DNA of 64,000 nt. It comes from Enhygromyxa salina. GTDB taxonomy: Bacteria > Myxococcota_A > Polyangia > Nannocystales > Nannocystaceae. The stretch spans positions 1 through 64,000 of the forward strand of contig NZ_PVNK01000184.1 in assembly GCF_002994615.1 (NCBI RefSeq), given 5' to 3'. The position numbers were made by a program, and so were the translations under genes. The notes beneath the pieces are model-generated. The model made no database searches and was not told the origin of the DNA. It saw only the letters and a program-made list of their open reading frames with translations. This document shows positions 28,001-35,997 of this stretch, piece by piece. How positions within the stretch are numbered: position 1 is the first letter of the stretch; each line of letters begins with the position of its first letter.

Positions 28001-28207
28001 TCAACCTCCGCCGACGAAGGTCACGACCTCGAGCTGATCGCCATCCGCGAGCACGGTCTCGCCGTGCTGGGCGCGGGGTACGATCTCGCGGTTGCGCTCG
28101 ACGGCGACCTGCCGGGGGTCGAGGCCGAGCTCGCGCAGCAACTCCGCCACGGTCTGGCCGTCCGTCATCGCGCGCGACTCACCGTTGAGGACGATCGTCG
28201 TCGGCAC
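28001..28207 (-). CDS. thiS: Sulfur carrier protein ThiS
   Basis: This 68-residue ubiquitin-like sulfur carrier starts at the GTG at 28207 (PTTIVLNGE). It contains the [11 protein letters not shown] helix and ends in FVGGG, giving the C-terminal Gly-Gly that is adenylated and thiocarboxylated. It is the first gene of the operon. The frame is open upstream to 28348 but the added sequence has no ThiS character. No TPP riboswitch was found upstream. Confidence 0.9.
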   Translation of the reverse strand: MPTTIVLNGESRAMTDGQTVAELLRELGLDPRQVAVERNREIVPRAQHGETVLADGDQLEVVTFVGGG

Positions 28208-28395
28208 GGCGGGAAGGTACTGTCTCGCGCATGTCTGCGCACCCCGGCGGGATGCGCGATTGCGAGCCATCCGCCTGCGCATGCCAGCGCACGGTGTGGC
28301 GCGCATCACAGGACACAGTGGCCCGCTCCCATCACCTGTATCGTGCACGCAACAGCAGATCTGGGCGGTTCGGGCCCCCCCGCACCTATTCGGTG

Positions 28396-28409
28396 TTCAA
28401 TGAAATCAA
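28396..28409 (+). promoter_or_regulatory. Degenerate FNR-like dyad
   Basis: TTCAA-TGAA-ATCAA resembles the FNR box TTGAT-N4-ATCAA with a perfect right half and a degenerate left half. It lies 63 bases upstream of the Crp/Fnr-family gene at 28472 and 189 bases upstream of thiS on the other strand. Confidence 0.25.
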
Positions 28410-28471
28410 GTGTTTAGCGACAATGGCGAGCCGGGCCTGGCGTGGCACGGGATGTGCTCTGCGTCACCGTC

Positions 28472-29188
28472 ATGGAATCTCGACGTCCGTCAATTCCGCT
28501 CGAGCGTCTGACCGTGGAGGAGATGCTGGCTTGCATCGAGCCCTTCACCGCAGCCCGGAACGAGGAGATCGAGGTCCTCGCCCGGGCCGTCGTTCGTTCG
28601 CGCAAGTCGAGCGGGACCGTGCTCGTGCGCGAGGGCCAGCACCCCGATGGCCTGTCGGTGGTCCTGCGAGGGCGGGTGAACCTGGTTCGCGCCGCTGACG
28701 GTGGGCGCGACATCATCTTGAGCTCTCTCGGCCCGGGCGAGGTGTTTGGCGAGGCCTGCGCTGTGGAGGGCGTGGGCGCGTCGACGACGGCGGTCGCGGC
28801 GGTCGCGAGCGACATCGCACGGATCCCTTCGGACGTGCTGCTCACTCACCTCCGCCGCGATCCCAACACGATGGTTCGCATGATGCGCCTGATGAGCCAG
28901 AAGCTGCGCGACGTCGAGTCGGTCGCCAGCGGGCTCGCGCTGTGCGACGTCGAGGAGCGCCTGCGTCGGACGCTGGTCCGGCTGGCCAAGCGCCAGGGTC
29001 GCCACTCGCCCTCGGACGCGGGCTGGATCCTGGCGCCGGTCCCGACGCAGTCGGAGCTCGCGCGGATGGTGGGTTCGTGCCGCGAGACGGTCTCGCGCAC
29101 GCTGAGCTCGATGGCCCGCAGCGGCCTCCTGAGCTCGAGCGGGCGCCGGATGATCCTCGGCGAGACGCTGATGCAGGCCGAGGCCTGA
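28472..29188 (+). CDS. Crp/Fnr-family transcription regulator
   Basis: This 238-residue protein has an N-terminal cyclic-nucleotide-binding-type beta-barrel (about residues 22-130, with GTVLVREGQHPDGLSVVLRG and LGPGEVFGEACAVEG), a long dimer helix, and a C-terminal winged HTH (PTQSELARMVGSCRETVSRTL). The barrel glutamate of the cAMP phosphate-binding cassette is present in FGEAC, but the usual Arg-Ser/Thr is not obvious, so the ligand is uncertain. There is no N-terminal Cys cluster as in true FNR. The ATG at 28472 is preferred over a GTG at 28442. It diverges from the thi operon and precedes alanine racemase. Confidence 0.88.
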   Translation: MESRRPSIPLERLTVEEMLACIEPFTAARNEEIEVLARAVVRSRKSSGTVLVREGQHPDGLSVVLRGRVNLVRAADGGRDIILSSLGPGEVFGEACAVEGVGASTTAVAAVASDIARIPSDVLLTHLRRDPNTMVRMMRLMSQKLRDVESVASGLALCDVEERLRRTLVRLAKRQGRHSPSDAGWILAPVPTQSELARMVGSCRETVSRTLSSMARSGLLSSSGRRMILGETLMQAEA

Positions 29189-29272
29189 GCTGACCGCGGC
29201 TTTGACCTCGCGGGATGATCCCGGCGGCCGCGGGCGTCGTCGGGGTCGATGCGCTTACCCTTGCGCCCACCG

Positions 29273-30469
29273 ATGAGCCGCTACACAGGCCCCGAGCGTC
29301 GCAGCCCCAGCCCCGATCGACGACAGCCGAGGATCGTCGAGGTCCGACCGACCTGGGCGGCGATCGACGCGTCCGCGCTGGCCCACAACCTGCGCAGGGT
29401 CGCGGCCCACGTCGGTCCGCGCTGTCGGGTGTTGGCGGTGGTCAAGGCCGACGGCTACGGCCACGGGGCGATCGACAGCGCCCGGGTGTTCGTCGAAGCC
29501 GGGGCCTGGGGCCTGGCGGTCTCGCTGATCGAAGAGGGCGTGGAACTGCGCCAGGCCGGCGTTCGAGCCCCGGTCCTGGTCCTCGGCGGGGTCCACCCGG
29601 GGTCCGAAGACGTCGTCGTCCACGGCTCGCTGACGCCGGTCGTGTGGGCGCCGCAGCACCTGCAGCTGCTCGCCGCCGCGGTCCGTCGCAGCGGCGCCGA
29701 GCGGCTGCCGATCCACATCAAGATCGACACGGGGATGTCGCGCCTCGGCGTGCTGCCCCCGGATCTGAGCGCGCTGCTCGACTACTACGAGACCCACGCC
29801 GCGAGCGAGCTCCACATCGAGGGCGTGATGACGCACCTCGCCTGCGCCGACGACCCCGACGACACGAGCACCAGCCGGACCCAGCTCGAGCGCTTTGGCG
29901 CGTGCCTGGCCATGCTCGGCGAGCGCGGCATCCACCCCAGCATTCGTCACGTCTGCAATTCGGCGGGGCTGGTGCGCTTCGCCGACGCGCACCTCGACAT
30001 GGTCCGACCGGGCATTGCGATCTACGGCGCGGCGTCGAGCGCGGCGGTCGAGCTCGCGGGCCTGCGCATGGGCATGAGCGTCCACTCGCGCCTGCTCGGC
30101 ATCCGCGAGCTCCCGGCCGGCGCCCGGGTGTCCTACGGCCACCGCCAGACCCTCGCTCGTGACACGCGCCTGGGCATCCTCCCGGTCGGCTACGGCGACG
30201 GTTACCCGCGCAACATGAGCGGGCGGGCCGAGGTCCTGATCCGCGGTCATCGCTGCCCGATCGTCGGCAACGTGACCATGGATCTGTCGATGGTCGACGT
30301 CACCGACCTGCCCGACGCGCGCGAGGGCGAGCGCGTGACCTTGATGGGGCGCCAGGGGCGTCAGGCGATCGACATCTACGAGCTCGCCGACTGGGCCGGG
30401 GTGATCCCCTACGAGATCAGCTGCGGGATCTCCAAGCGGGTGCCGCGGCACCCTCAGCACCCTCGGTGA
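29273..30469 (+). CDS. alr: Alanine racemase
   Basis: This 398-residue fold-type III PLP enzyme makes D-alanine for peptidoglycan. The PLP lysine is Lys 58 in VVKADGYGHG, and the catalytic tyrosine is in RVSYGHRQTL. Other family motifs are HIKIDTGMSRLG, HVCNSAGLVRF, MVRPGIAIYG, LPVGYGDGYPR and GNVTMDLSMVDVT. The ATG at 29273 is chosen; an upstream GTG/ATG frame adds only eight residues. About 25 Arg/Pro-rich residues precede the conserved core, slightly longer than typical. The gene ends before the inverted repeat at 30500. Confidence 0.95.
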   Translation: MSRYTGPERRSPSPDRRQPRIVEVRPTWAAIDASALAHNLRRVAAHVGPRCRVLAVVKADGYGHGAIDSARVFVEAGAWGLAVSLIEEGVELRQAGVRAPVLVLGGVHPGSEDVVVHGSLTPVVWAPQHLQLLAAAVRRSGAERLPIHIKIDTGMSRLGVLPPDLSALLDYYETHAASELHIEGVMTHLACADDPDDTSTSRTQLERFGACLAMLGERGIHPSIRHVCNSAGLVRFADAHLDMVRPGIAIYGAASSAAVELAGLRMGMSVHSRLLGIRELPAGARVSYGHRQTLARDTRLGILPVGYGDGYPRNMSGRAEVLIRGHRCPIVGNVTMDLSMVDVTDLPDAREGERVTLMGRQGRQAIDIYELADWAGVIPYEISCGISKRVPRHPQHPR

Positions 30470-30499
30470 GCCGACCGAGCCCCGCGAGCGTCGCGTGGT

Positions 30500-30550
30500 G
30501 AGATCTCACTGGACCCCCCAAGTCCGGTGTGGGCGGTCCAGTGAGGTCTC
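30500..30550. repeat. 16-bp inverted repeat
   Basis: GAGATCTCACTGGACC (30500-30515) and GGTCCAGTGAGGTCTC (30535-30550) pair at 15 of 16 positions across a 19-base loop. It lies 31 bases past the alr stop in the otherwise empty 30470-30704 gap. No T-run follows. Confidence 0.8.
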
Positions 30551-30704
30551 GCGGGGAGGACGGCGCGGGACCACCTGCAGACGTCGACGGCTCGCCGAGC
30601 TTGCGGGGCGCGGCGCGGGCGGGGCGGTGAGCGCTCGCCATGTCTGGGCCGAGGGGCTCGGGGCCTTTGTTCCGCGCCCACCTGGCGGGGATAGAGTTCT
30701 CATC

Positions 30705-32978
30705 ATGGCCGCACGCAAATCGACCACCTGGATCGCTGCCGGCCTCGTCGCCCTGCTCGCCCTGGTCGCCGCCGGGTGGTGGTGGGCCCAAGCCGGCGAG
30801 GACGCCAGGGACGGCGAGGACGCCGAGGACGCCGAGGACGCCGAGGACGCCAGGGTCGACGCCCAAGACGCGCTGCGTCGCAAGCAGGCCGCGCGGTCCG
30901 AGCACGTGAGCGCCGAGCGCGTGGCGATCGGCGGTCGCGTCACGCGGGCCGACAACGGCTCGCCGATCGCGGGCGCGATCGTGCTGGTCTCACGCAAGGC
31001 CATCGTCGAGGGCCAGTCGCCGAAGCCGGGCGAGCCCAGCCGCCCGCTGACCGCGGTCAGCGATCAGGACGGCCAGTGGCAGCTCGCGGGGGTCGACCCG
31101 GGCGGCTACATGGTCACGGCCACGGCCGCGGGCTTGTTGCCGGCGATCCGCAGCGATCTGCGCGTGACCGGGCGCGAGGGCCCGACGAGCTTCGATCTCG
31201 AGCTCGCGCTCGGTGGCAGCCTGCTCTCGGGCAGGGTCACCGAGATCGGCGGCGATCCGATCGAGGGCGCGCTCGTGCGCGTGTCCGACGTGTCGACGGC
31301 GAGGCTCGGGTTCGACAACGCGGCCCTGGCCACGGTCTCGGACGACGAGGGCCGCTACGCGATCCAGCTCGCCGAGGGTCGCTACGCCCTGTCGACCTAC
31401 CACCCCGACTACGTGGCCGAGACCCGCCTGACCGAGGTCCGCGATCGCGGCCGCGAGGAGGACTTCAAGCCCGTGCCTGGGGGCACGATCGAGGGCGTGG
31501 TGCTCGCGCGGCCCGAGGGCGACCCGGTCGCGGGCGCGCGCGTGACCTTCAGCGACTCGCGCAACCGGGGCATCGGTGACGCGACGACCAACATCAGCGT
31601 CGACGGCAGCGCCGTCGTGACCGACGAGCAGGGCCGCTTTCGCCTCCGGGGCCTGCGCGCGGGGGTCGTGGCCGTGACGGCGCGCAGCAGCGGCCACGCG
31701 AGCGTGGCCGCCGAAGAGGTCCCGCTCGGGATCGCTGAGCAGGTCACGGGCGTCGAGCTGTGGGTCGACCCCGCGCACACGATCTCGGGCTTCGTCGTGC
31801 CCAAGGGCGCGCCCGACCAGGCGATCGAGGGCGCGCTCGTCGGCGCCTGGCAGCTGCGGCCCTTCGCCTTGCTCGTGGCCAGCTCGCCCTCGGCCAGCGA
31901 CGGCTTCTTCGAGATCGTCGGGGTCCCGCCGGGGACCTGGGAGGTCGGCGCGATCGGGGAGGACCACCTCATGGACCTGAGCGGGGCGACGGCGGTCATC
32001 AGCGACAAAGACCTCAGCGATCTGATGATCGAGCTCGACACCGGGATCTACGTGCGCGGTCGCGTCGAGCCGGGCCAGGCCGCGCGGCTCCGCGTGCAGA
32101 TGGACCCCGAGCTCGCCGACCTCGCCGACCTCGCCGACCTCGCCGAGCTCGCCGACCTCGCCGACCTCGCCGACGCGATCGTCACGACGCGGGCCGATGA
32201 AGCGGGCGAGTTCGAGCTCGGGCCGCTGAGGCCGGGCGGGGGCCCGGGCGCGCGCGAGATCACGCTCGTGGCCGGGAACGACGCGGGCTTCGAGGGCGAG
32301 CTCGAGCTCGAGCTCAAAGGCGAGGACGTCGAGGGCGTGGTCGTGTCGTTGACCAGGGGCGCGAGCGTGTCGGGCACGGTCCTCGACAGCGACGGGGTGC
32401 CCCAGGCGGGGGTCGTGGTCTCGGTCACGCCAGCCGAGGAGGCCGGCGAGGCCAAGATGGGGGTGGTCTTCGGCGGCGGAGCGGCCGATCGCTCCCCGAC
32501 CGGCGCGGACGGGCGCTTCGCCGTCCACGGGCTCGAGATCGGCAAGCACCGGGTCCGGGTCGAGGACAGCGAGGGCCGGGCGATGTCGTGGGAGGACGGC
32601 AGCGGCCCGGTCGACGGCGAGGGCAGGCCCGCGCCGATCGAGCTCGAGCTCGCGGACACGGCCCACGAGCAGCTCCTGGAGCTGCGCGTGGCCCCGCGCG
32701 ACGGGGTCATCTCCGGGGTGGTCCTCGACGCCGAGGGCCTGCCGGTCGTCGACGCCTGGGTCCGCGCGAGCCTCGACATCGACATCGAGCGCGGTGGGTA
32801 CAGCGAGGCGCCGGTCCTGACCGACGAGAACGGCCTGTTCGTCCTCAAGCAGCTGCGCAGGGATCGCAGCTACGAGCTCGTCGCCGAGGGCGAGCGCGGT
32901 CGGGCTCGGGCTGCGCAGGAGTCGGTCGCACCGGGCAGCCGCGTGACCCTGACCCTCGACCCGCTCTCGGGCAGGTGA
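30705..32978 (+). CDS. Carboxypeptidase-regulatory-like multidomain surface protein
   Basis: This 757-residue protein has an N-terminal membrane anchor or uncleaved signal (about 8-27), an acidic Glu-Asp-Ala repeat linker, and then about six beta-sandwich modules of the carboxypeptidase-regulatory-like kind. Each has a GxVxxxxGxPVxGAxV opening and a DxxGxFxLxGLxPG closing pattern (for example GGRVTRADNGSPIAGAIVLV; DDEGRYAIQLAEG; DEQGRFRLRGLRAG). A Leu-Ala-Asp repeat interrupts the module near residues 470-490. Such proteins are usually periplasmic or surface adhesive scaffolds. TAGAGT at 30692-30697 lies seven bases before the ATG. Confidence 0.82.
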   Translation: MAARKSTTWIAAGLVALLALVAAGWWWAQAGEDARDGEDAEDAEDAEDARVDAQDALRRKQAARSEHVSAERVAIGGRVTRADNGSPIAGAIVLVSRKAIVEGQSPKPGEPSRPLTAVSDQDGQWQLAGVDPGGYMVTATAAGLLPAIRSDLRVTGREGPTSFDLELALGGSLLSGRVTEIGGDPIEGALVRVSDVSTARLGFDNAALATVSDDEGRYAIQLAEGRYALSTYHPDYVAETRLTEVRDRGREEDFKPVPGGTIEGVVLARPEGDPVAGARVTFSDSRNRGIGDATTNISVDGSAVVTDEQGRFRLRGLRAGVVAVTARSSGHASVAAEEVPLGIAEQVTGVELWVDPAHTISGFVVPKGAPDQAIEGALVGAWQLRPFALLVASSPSASDGFFEIVGVPPGTWEVGAIGEDHLMDLSGATAVISDKDLSDLMIELDTGIYVRGRVEPGQAARLRVQMDPELADLADLADLAELADLADLADAIVTTRADEAGEFELGPLRPGGGPGAREITLVAGNDAGFEGELELELKGEDVEGVVVSLTRGASVSGTVLDSDGVPQAGVVVSVTPAEEAGEAKMGVVFGGGAADRSPTGADGRFAVHGLEIGKHRVRVEDSEGRAMSWEDGSGPVDGEGRPAPIELELADTAHEQLLELRVAPRDGVISGVVLDAEGLPVVDAWVRASLDIDIERGGYSEAPVLTDENGLFVLKQLRRDRSYELVAEGERGRARAAQESVAPGSRVTLTLDPLSGR
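30816..30851 (+). repeat. 9-bp tandem repeat encoding Glu-Asp-Ala
   Basis: Four perfect copies of GAGGACGCC lie just after the membrane anchor of the surface protein, in frame. Confidence 0.85.
32112..32174 (+). repeat. 9-bp tandem repeat encoding Leu-Ala-Asp
   Basis: Seven in-frame copies of CTCGCCGAC (one ending GAG) insert a Leu-Ala-Asp/Glu run into a beta-sandwich module. Confidence 0.85.
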
Positions 32979-33017
32979 TCGGCGGCGAGCCCCGAGCCCT
33001 GAGCTACACTGATCGCC

Positions 33018-33179
33018 ATGAGCCTCGCGCTCGTGACGCTCTTGTCGATCGCCGGACCGCTGCTGGTCGGGCGCTGGCTAGCCGAGCGCGACGAGGAGCG
33101 CGACGAGGAGCCGGACGCCGAGACTCGCGCCGTCGAGGCCCACGCGCTGCTGATCTTGGCGGGAGGCGTCGACCCCTGA
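33018..33179 (+). CDS. Small predicted membrane protein (53 residues)
   Basis: This short frame encodes an N-terminal hydrophobic helix (SLALVTLLSIAGPLLVGRWL) and a charged Glu/Asp/Arg tail. TACACT lies seven bases before the ATG, the same arrangement as several larger genes here. It sits between two surface-protein genes on the same strand. I do not recognise a family; a chance frame cannot be excluded. Confidence 0.45.
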   Translation: MSLALVTLLSIAGPLLVGRWLAERDEERDEEPDAETRAVEAHALLILAGGVDP

Positions 33180-33233
33180 CGGACATGGCTGGCACCCGAC
33201 GCCACAGTCGCGGCGAGTGTGGGACCATGGCGC

Positions 33234-34790
33234 ATGGCTTCCCGGACTTCTCGTTCACTGATCATCCTCGCCATGCTCGCCGCCGGTTGCAGCGACGACT
33301 CGGGCCCCGCTGCGGACACAGGCACGAGTGAGACCGGCGACGGCGACTCGGGCGATGGAGACGGGGACTCGGGCGACGGCGACGGGGACTCGGGTGACGG
33401 CGACGGCGACTCGGGTGACGGCGACGGCGACTCGGGCGACGGCGACGGGGACTCGGGTGACGGCGACGGCGACTCGGGCGACGGAGATGGAGATGGCGAC
33501 GGCGACGGCGCTTGTGGGCCGCAGACCTTCGAGGACGGCAAGGTCCCCGACGCAGAAATTCACGTCGCAACCGACGGCGCAGACGGCCCGGACTGCGGCG
33601 CGCCGGGCAGCCCGTGCGCGAGCATCGAGCATGCGGCGGGTCTAGCGAGCCCCGGCACGGCGGTCGTCGTCCACGAGGGCAGCTACGCGGGCGGCGGCTA
33701 CATCACCAATCTCGCGGGCACCGAGGCCGCGCCGATCTGGATCGGCGGCGCGCAGGGCGAGGATCGGCCGGTGATCGACGGCGGCGGTGAGGCCTTCAAG
33801 CTCGGCGAGGTCCGCTACCTGATCATCCACGATCTCGAGGTCGTCAACTCGACCCAAAACGGGATCAACGCCGACGACGGCGGCAACTACGACGACCCCG
33901 ACGCGAGCCGCTACATCGTGTTCCGCGACCTGTGGGTTCACGACGTCGGCAACGGCGGCAACCAGGACTGCCTCAAGCTCTCGGGCCTCGACGACTACTG
34001 GGTCCTCGACAGCCAGTTCGAGCGCTGCGGCGGCGGGGGCTCGGGCAGCGCGATCGATCAGGTCGGCTGTCACCGCGGGCTGATCCACGGCAACGCCTTC
34101 GCCGATCTGATGGGGGCCGGCGGCGCGGTCCAGTGCAAGGGCGGCGCCGAGGACATCGAGATCCGCGCCAACACCTTCGACGACGCGGGCGAGCGCGGGG
34201 TCAACATGGGCGGCTCGACCGGCTTCGAGTACTTCCGGCCCCCGCTGTCTCCCGATCAACCCAACGCCGAGGCCCGCGACATCCGCGTGATCGCCAATTC
34301 GTTCCGCGGCGGGGTCACGCCCTTCGCCTTCGTCGGCTGCGTCGACTGCCTCGCGGCCAACAACGTGATCGACTCACCCCAAAACTGGGTGTTTCGCATC
34401 CTGCAAGAGACCGTCTCGGGCGACGTGTACGAGTTCCTGCCAGCCAGCGAGGGCCGCTTCGTCAACAACATTGTGTACTTCGACGGGCAGGTCAACGTCG
34501 CGGTCAACGTCGGGGGCAACACCGATCCGGGCTCGTTCTCGCTCGAGACCAACCTCTGGTATCGCCACGACAACCCGGGCCAGTCGGACCCGCCGGGCGG
34601 GCTCCCGGGCGTCGCGCAGGGCAGCATCATCGGGGAGGACCCGCTGTTCGCCGACCCGGGCGCGGGGGACTATCACCTCGATCCGGCGAGCCCCGCCGTC
34701 GGCGCGGGGACAGCCCTCGACGAGCTGAGCGGCGACCTCGACGGCGAGTGCTTCGCCGATCCTCCCAGCGTCGGCGCGCTCGAGCTCTGA
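33234..34790 (+). CDS. Lipoprotein with Gly-Asp-Ser linker and parallel beta-helix domain
   Basis: This 518-residue protein starts at the ATG at 33234. A lipoprotein signal ends in LAAGC. A highly acidic linker made of seven-residue Ser-Gly-Asp units follows, typical of Nannocystaceae surface proteins. From about residue 100 a right-handed parallel beta-helix domain appears (pectate lyase/NosD-like: AEIHVATDGADGPDCGAPGS, VIDGGGEAFKLGEVRYLIIH, HDLEVVNSTQNGI, GNAFADLMG, and repeated short strands). It ends DLDGECFADPPSVGALEL. It may bind or cut polysaccharides; catalytic residues cannot be assigned by eye. Confidence 0.85.
   Translation: MASRTSRSLIILAMLAAGCSDDSGPAADTGTSETGDGDSGDGDGDSGDGDGDSGDGDGDSGDGDGDSGDGDGDSGDGDGDSGDGDGDGDGDGACGPQTFEDGKVPDAEIHVATDGADGPDCGAPGSPCASIEHAAGLASPGTAVVVHEGSYAGGGYITNLAGTEAAPIWIGGAQGEDRPVIDGGGEAFKLGEVRYLIIHDLEVVNSTQNGINADDGGNYDDPDASRYIVFRDLWVHDVGNGGNQDCLKLSGLDDYWVLDSQFERCGGGGSGSAIDQVGCHRGLIHGNAFADLMGAGGAVQCKGGAEDIEIRANTFDDAGERGVNMGGSTGFEYFRPPLSPDQPNAEARDIRVIANSFRGGVTPFAFVGCVDCLAANNVIDSPQNWVFRILQETVSGDVYEFLPASEGRFVNNIVYFDGQVNVAVNVGGNTDPGSFSLETNLWYRHDNPGQSDPPGGLPGVAQGSIIGEDPLFADPGAGDYHLDPASPAVGAGTALDELSGDLDGECFADPPSVGALEL
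33336..33511 (+). repeat. 21-bp tandem repeat encoding Ser-Gly-Asp linker
   Basis: About six copies of a 21-base unit (GAC TCG GGC GAC GGC GAC GGG) plus flanking partial units encode the acidic linker of the lipoprotein. Codon choice varies between copies. Confidence 0.9.
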
Positions 34791-34792
34791 GC

Positions 34793-35908
34793 TCACTCGG
34801 CGGGCGCGTCGGCCTCGGCGGGCGCGTCGGCCTCGGCGGGCGCGTCGGCCTCGGCGGGCGCGTCGCCCTCGGCGGGCGCGTCGGCCTCGCAGGCCGCGTC
34901 ACCCATGTAGTTGACGTTGCACGGGTCGAGGCAGTCGTCGGGGCCGACGTAGTTGTCGTCGCAGGGGTCGGTGATCGACTGGGTGACGGTGCTCTCGTCG
35001 CCGGCCGCGGCCCCGGTGTTCCCGGCTGAGCTCCCGGCGATCGAGCGGGTCCAGTCGGCGTCGAACTGCACGGTCGTGGTCGTGGGCCCCTGGCTGCGGG
35101 TCATCTTGCTGTCGATCGAGGCCATGTAGTTGGCCTTGGCGTCGAACAGCACGGTGATGTCGCTGCGCGTGCGGATCTCGCTCGAGCCGTCCTTGGTCGT
35201 GGTCGTCTCGGTCTTGTCGCCTTCGATCTCGAGCTTGGCCAGCTGCTGCTTGGTCTGGCTGTGCTCGAACATCCCGGCGAGGCTGCCGCGCACGATCTCG
35301 TTGGTGAACTTGCCGAGCTTGCCCTCGCGCCCGCGCGTGTCCGAGCGCTCCCAGCCCTCGCCGGCGCCGAGGCGCTCGTCGGGGACAACAAAAAACGCGG
35401 AGGTCAGGCCCTCGATGACCGAGTCGAGCACGCCGACCTCGGCCTCCTCGAGCTCGGGCGGCGCGGGCGGCACGTCGAAGACCTTGCCCTTGGCGTCGAC
35501 CGAGAACCGGATCGTCACGCCCTCGAGCCGGGCCTTGGCCCGCTGGTTGAACTCGTTCATCGAGACCGGGAGGCCGGGCACGACCCAGTTGAGATCGATG
35601 TTGCTGACCGTGGCCGCGACCTTGGCGGTGCCGCTCTCGTCGACGCTGTTGACGATCAGCTGGACGGTGAAGTTGATCGAGCGGGACATCGGCTGGCCGC
35701 GCATCGAGATGGTCTCGCGGCGGCGGATGTGGCCGTCGAAGGTCGCGCCGGGCTCGAGGTCGTAGCGCAGCTCGACGCCCTCGGCGGGGACCTCGGTCTC
35801 GACGAGATCGCTGTTGGCGCAGCCCAGCATCGGCACGCCAGCGAGGAGTACGGCAGCCAGGACGGTGGGGAGGCTGAAGACTTTGGACACGAACCCTCGG
35901 GTCGCCAT
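34793..35908 (-). CDS. DUF6263-like lipoprotein with repeat tail
   Basis: This 371-residue protein has a lipoprotein signal with lipobox PMLGC (Cys near residue 30). The mature core (VELRYDLEPGATFDGHIRRR; SRSINFTVQLIVNSVDESG; IDLNWVVPGLPVSMNEFN) resembles DUF6263 proteins, beta-rich envelope proteins of unknown role. The C-terminus has a short cysteine motif with DPC..NY..DDC spacing repeated, then six Ala-Asp-Ala-Pro-Ala-Glu repeats. TACCCT lies seven bases before the ATG on the coding strand. Its stop lies two bases past that of the convergent beta-helix gene. Confidence 0.75.
   Translation of the reverse strand: MATRGFVSKVFSLPTVLAAVLLAGVPMLGCANSDLVETEVPAEGVELRYDLEPGATFDGHIRRRETISMRGQPMSRSINFTVQLIVNSVDESGTAKVAATVSNIDLNWVVPGLPVSMNEFNQRAKARLEGVTIRFSVDAKGKVFDVPPAPPELEEAEVGVLDSVIEGLTSAFFVVPDERLGAGEGWERSDTRGREGKLGKFTNEIVRGSLAGMFEHSQTKQQLAKLEIEGDKTETTTTKDGSSEIRTRSDITVLFDAKANYMASIDSKMTRSQGPTTTTVQFDADWTRSIAGSSAGNTGAAAGDESTVTQSITDPCDDNYVGPDDCLDPCNVNYMGDAACEADAPAEGDAPAEADAPAEADAPAEADAPAE
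34797..34890 (-). repeat. 18-bp tandem repeat encoding Ala-Asp-Ala-Pro-Ala-Glu
   Basis: About five copies of the plus-strand unit CCTCGGCGGGCGCGTCGG encode the C-terminal tail of the DUF6263-like lipoprotein. Confidence 0.9.
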
Positions 35909-35997
35909 GGCCGCGAGGGTAGCCCGAGGCGCCGGCTTGGTCGACCGCGCTTGGGTCGGCCGCGCGAGCCTGCTATCGATCGCGCGGACGCGGACCC

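Noticed and set aside
28208-28471. TPP riboswitch upstream of thiS
   Set aside because: The conserved CUGAGA and ACCUGAUC-type elements were not found on the minus strand in this interval.
33336-34890. Possible CRISPR array at the tandem repeats
   Set aside because: Repeat units are 18-21 bases, in frame, contiguous and without spacers; no cas genes are present.
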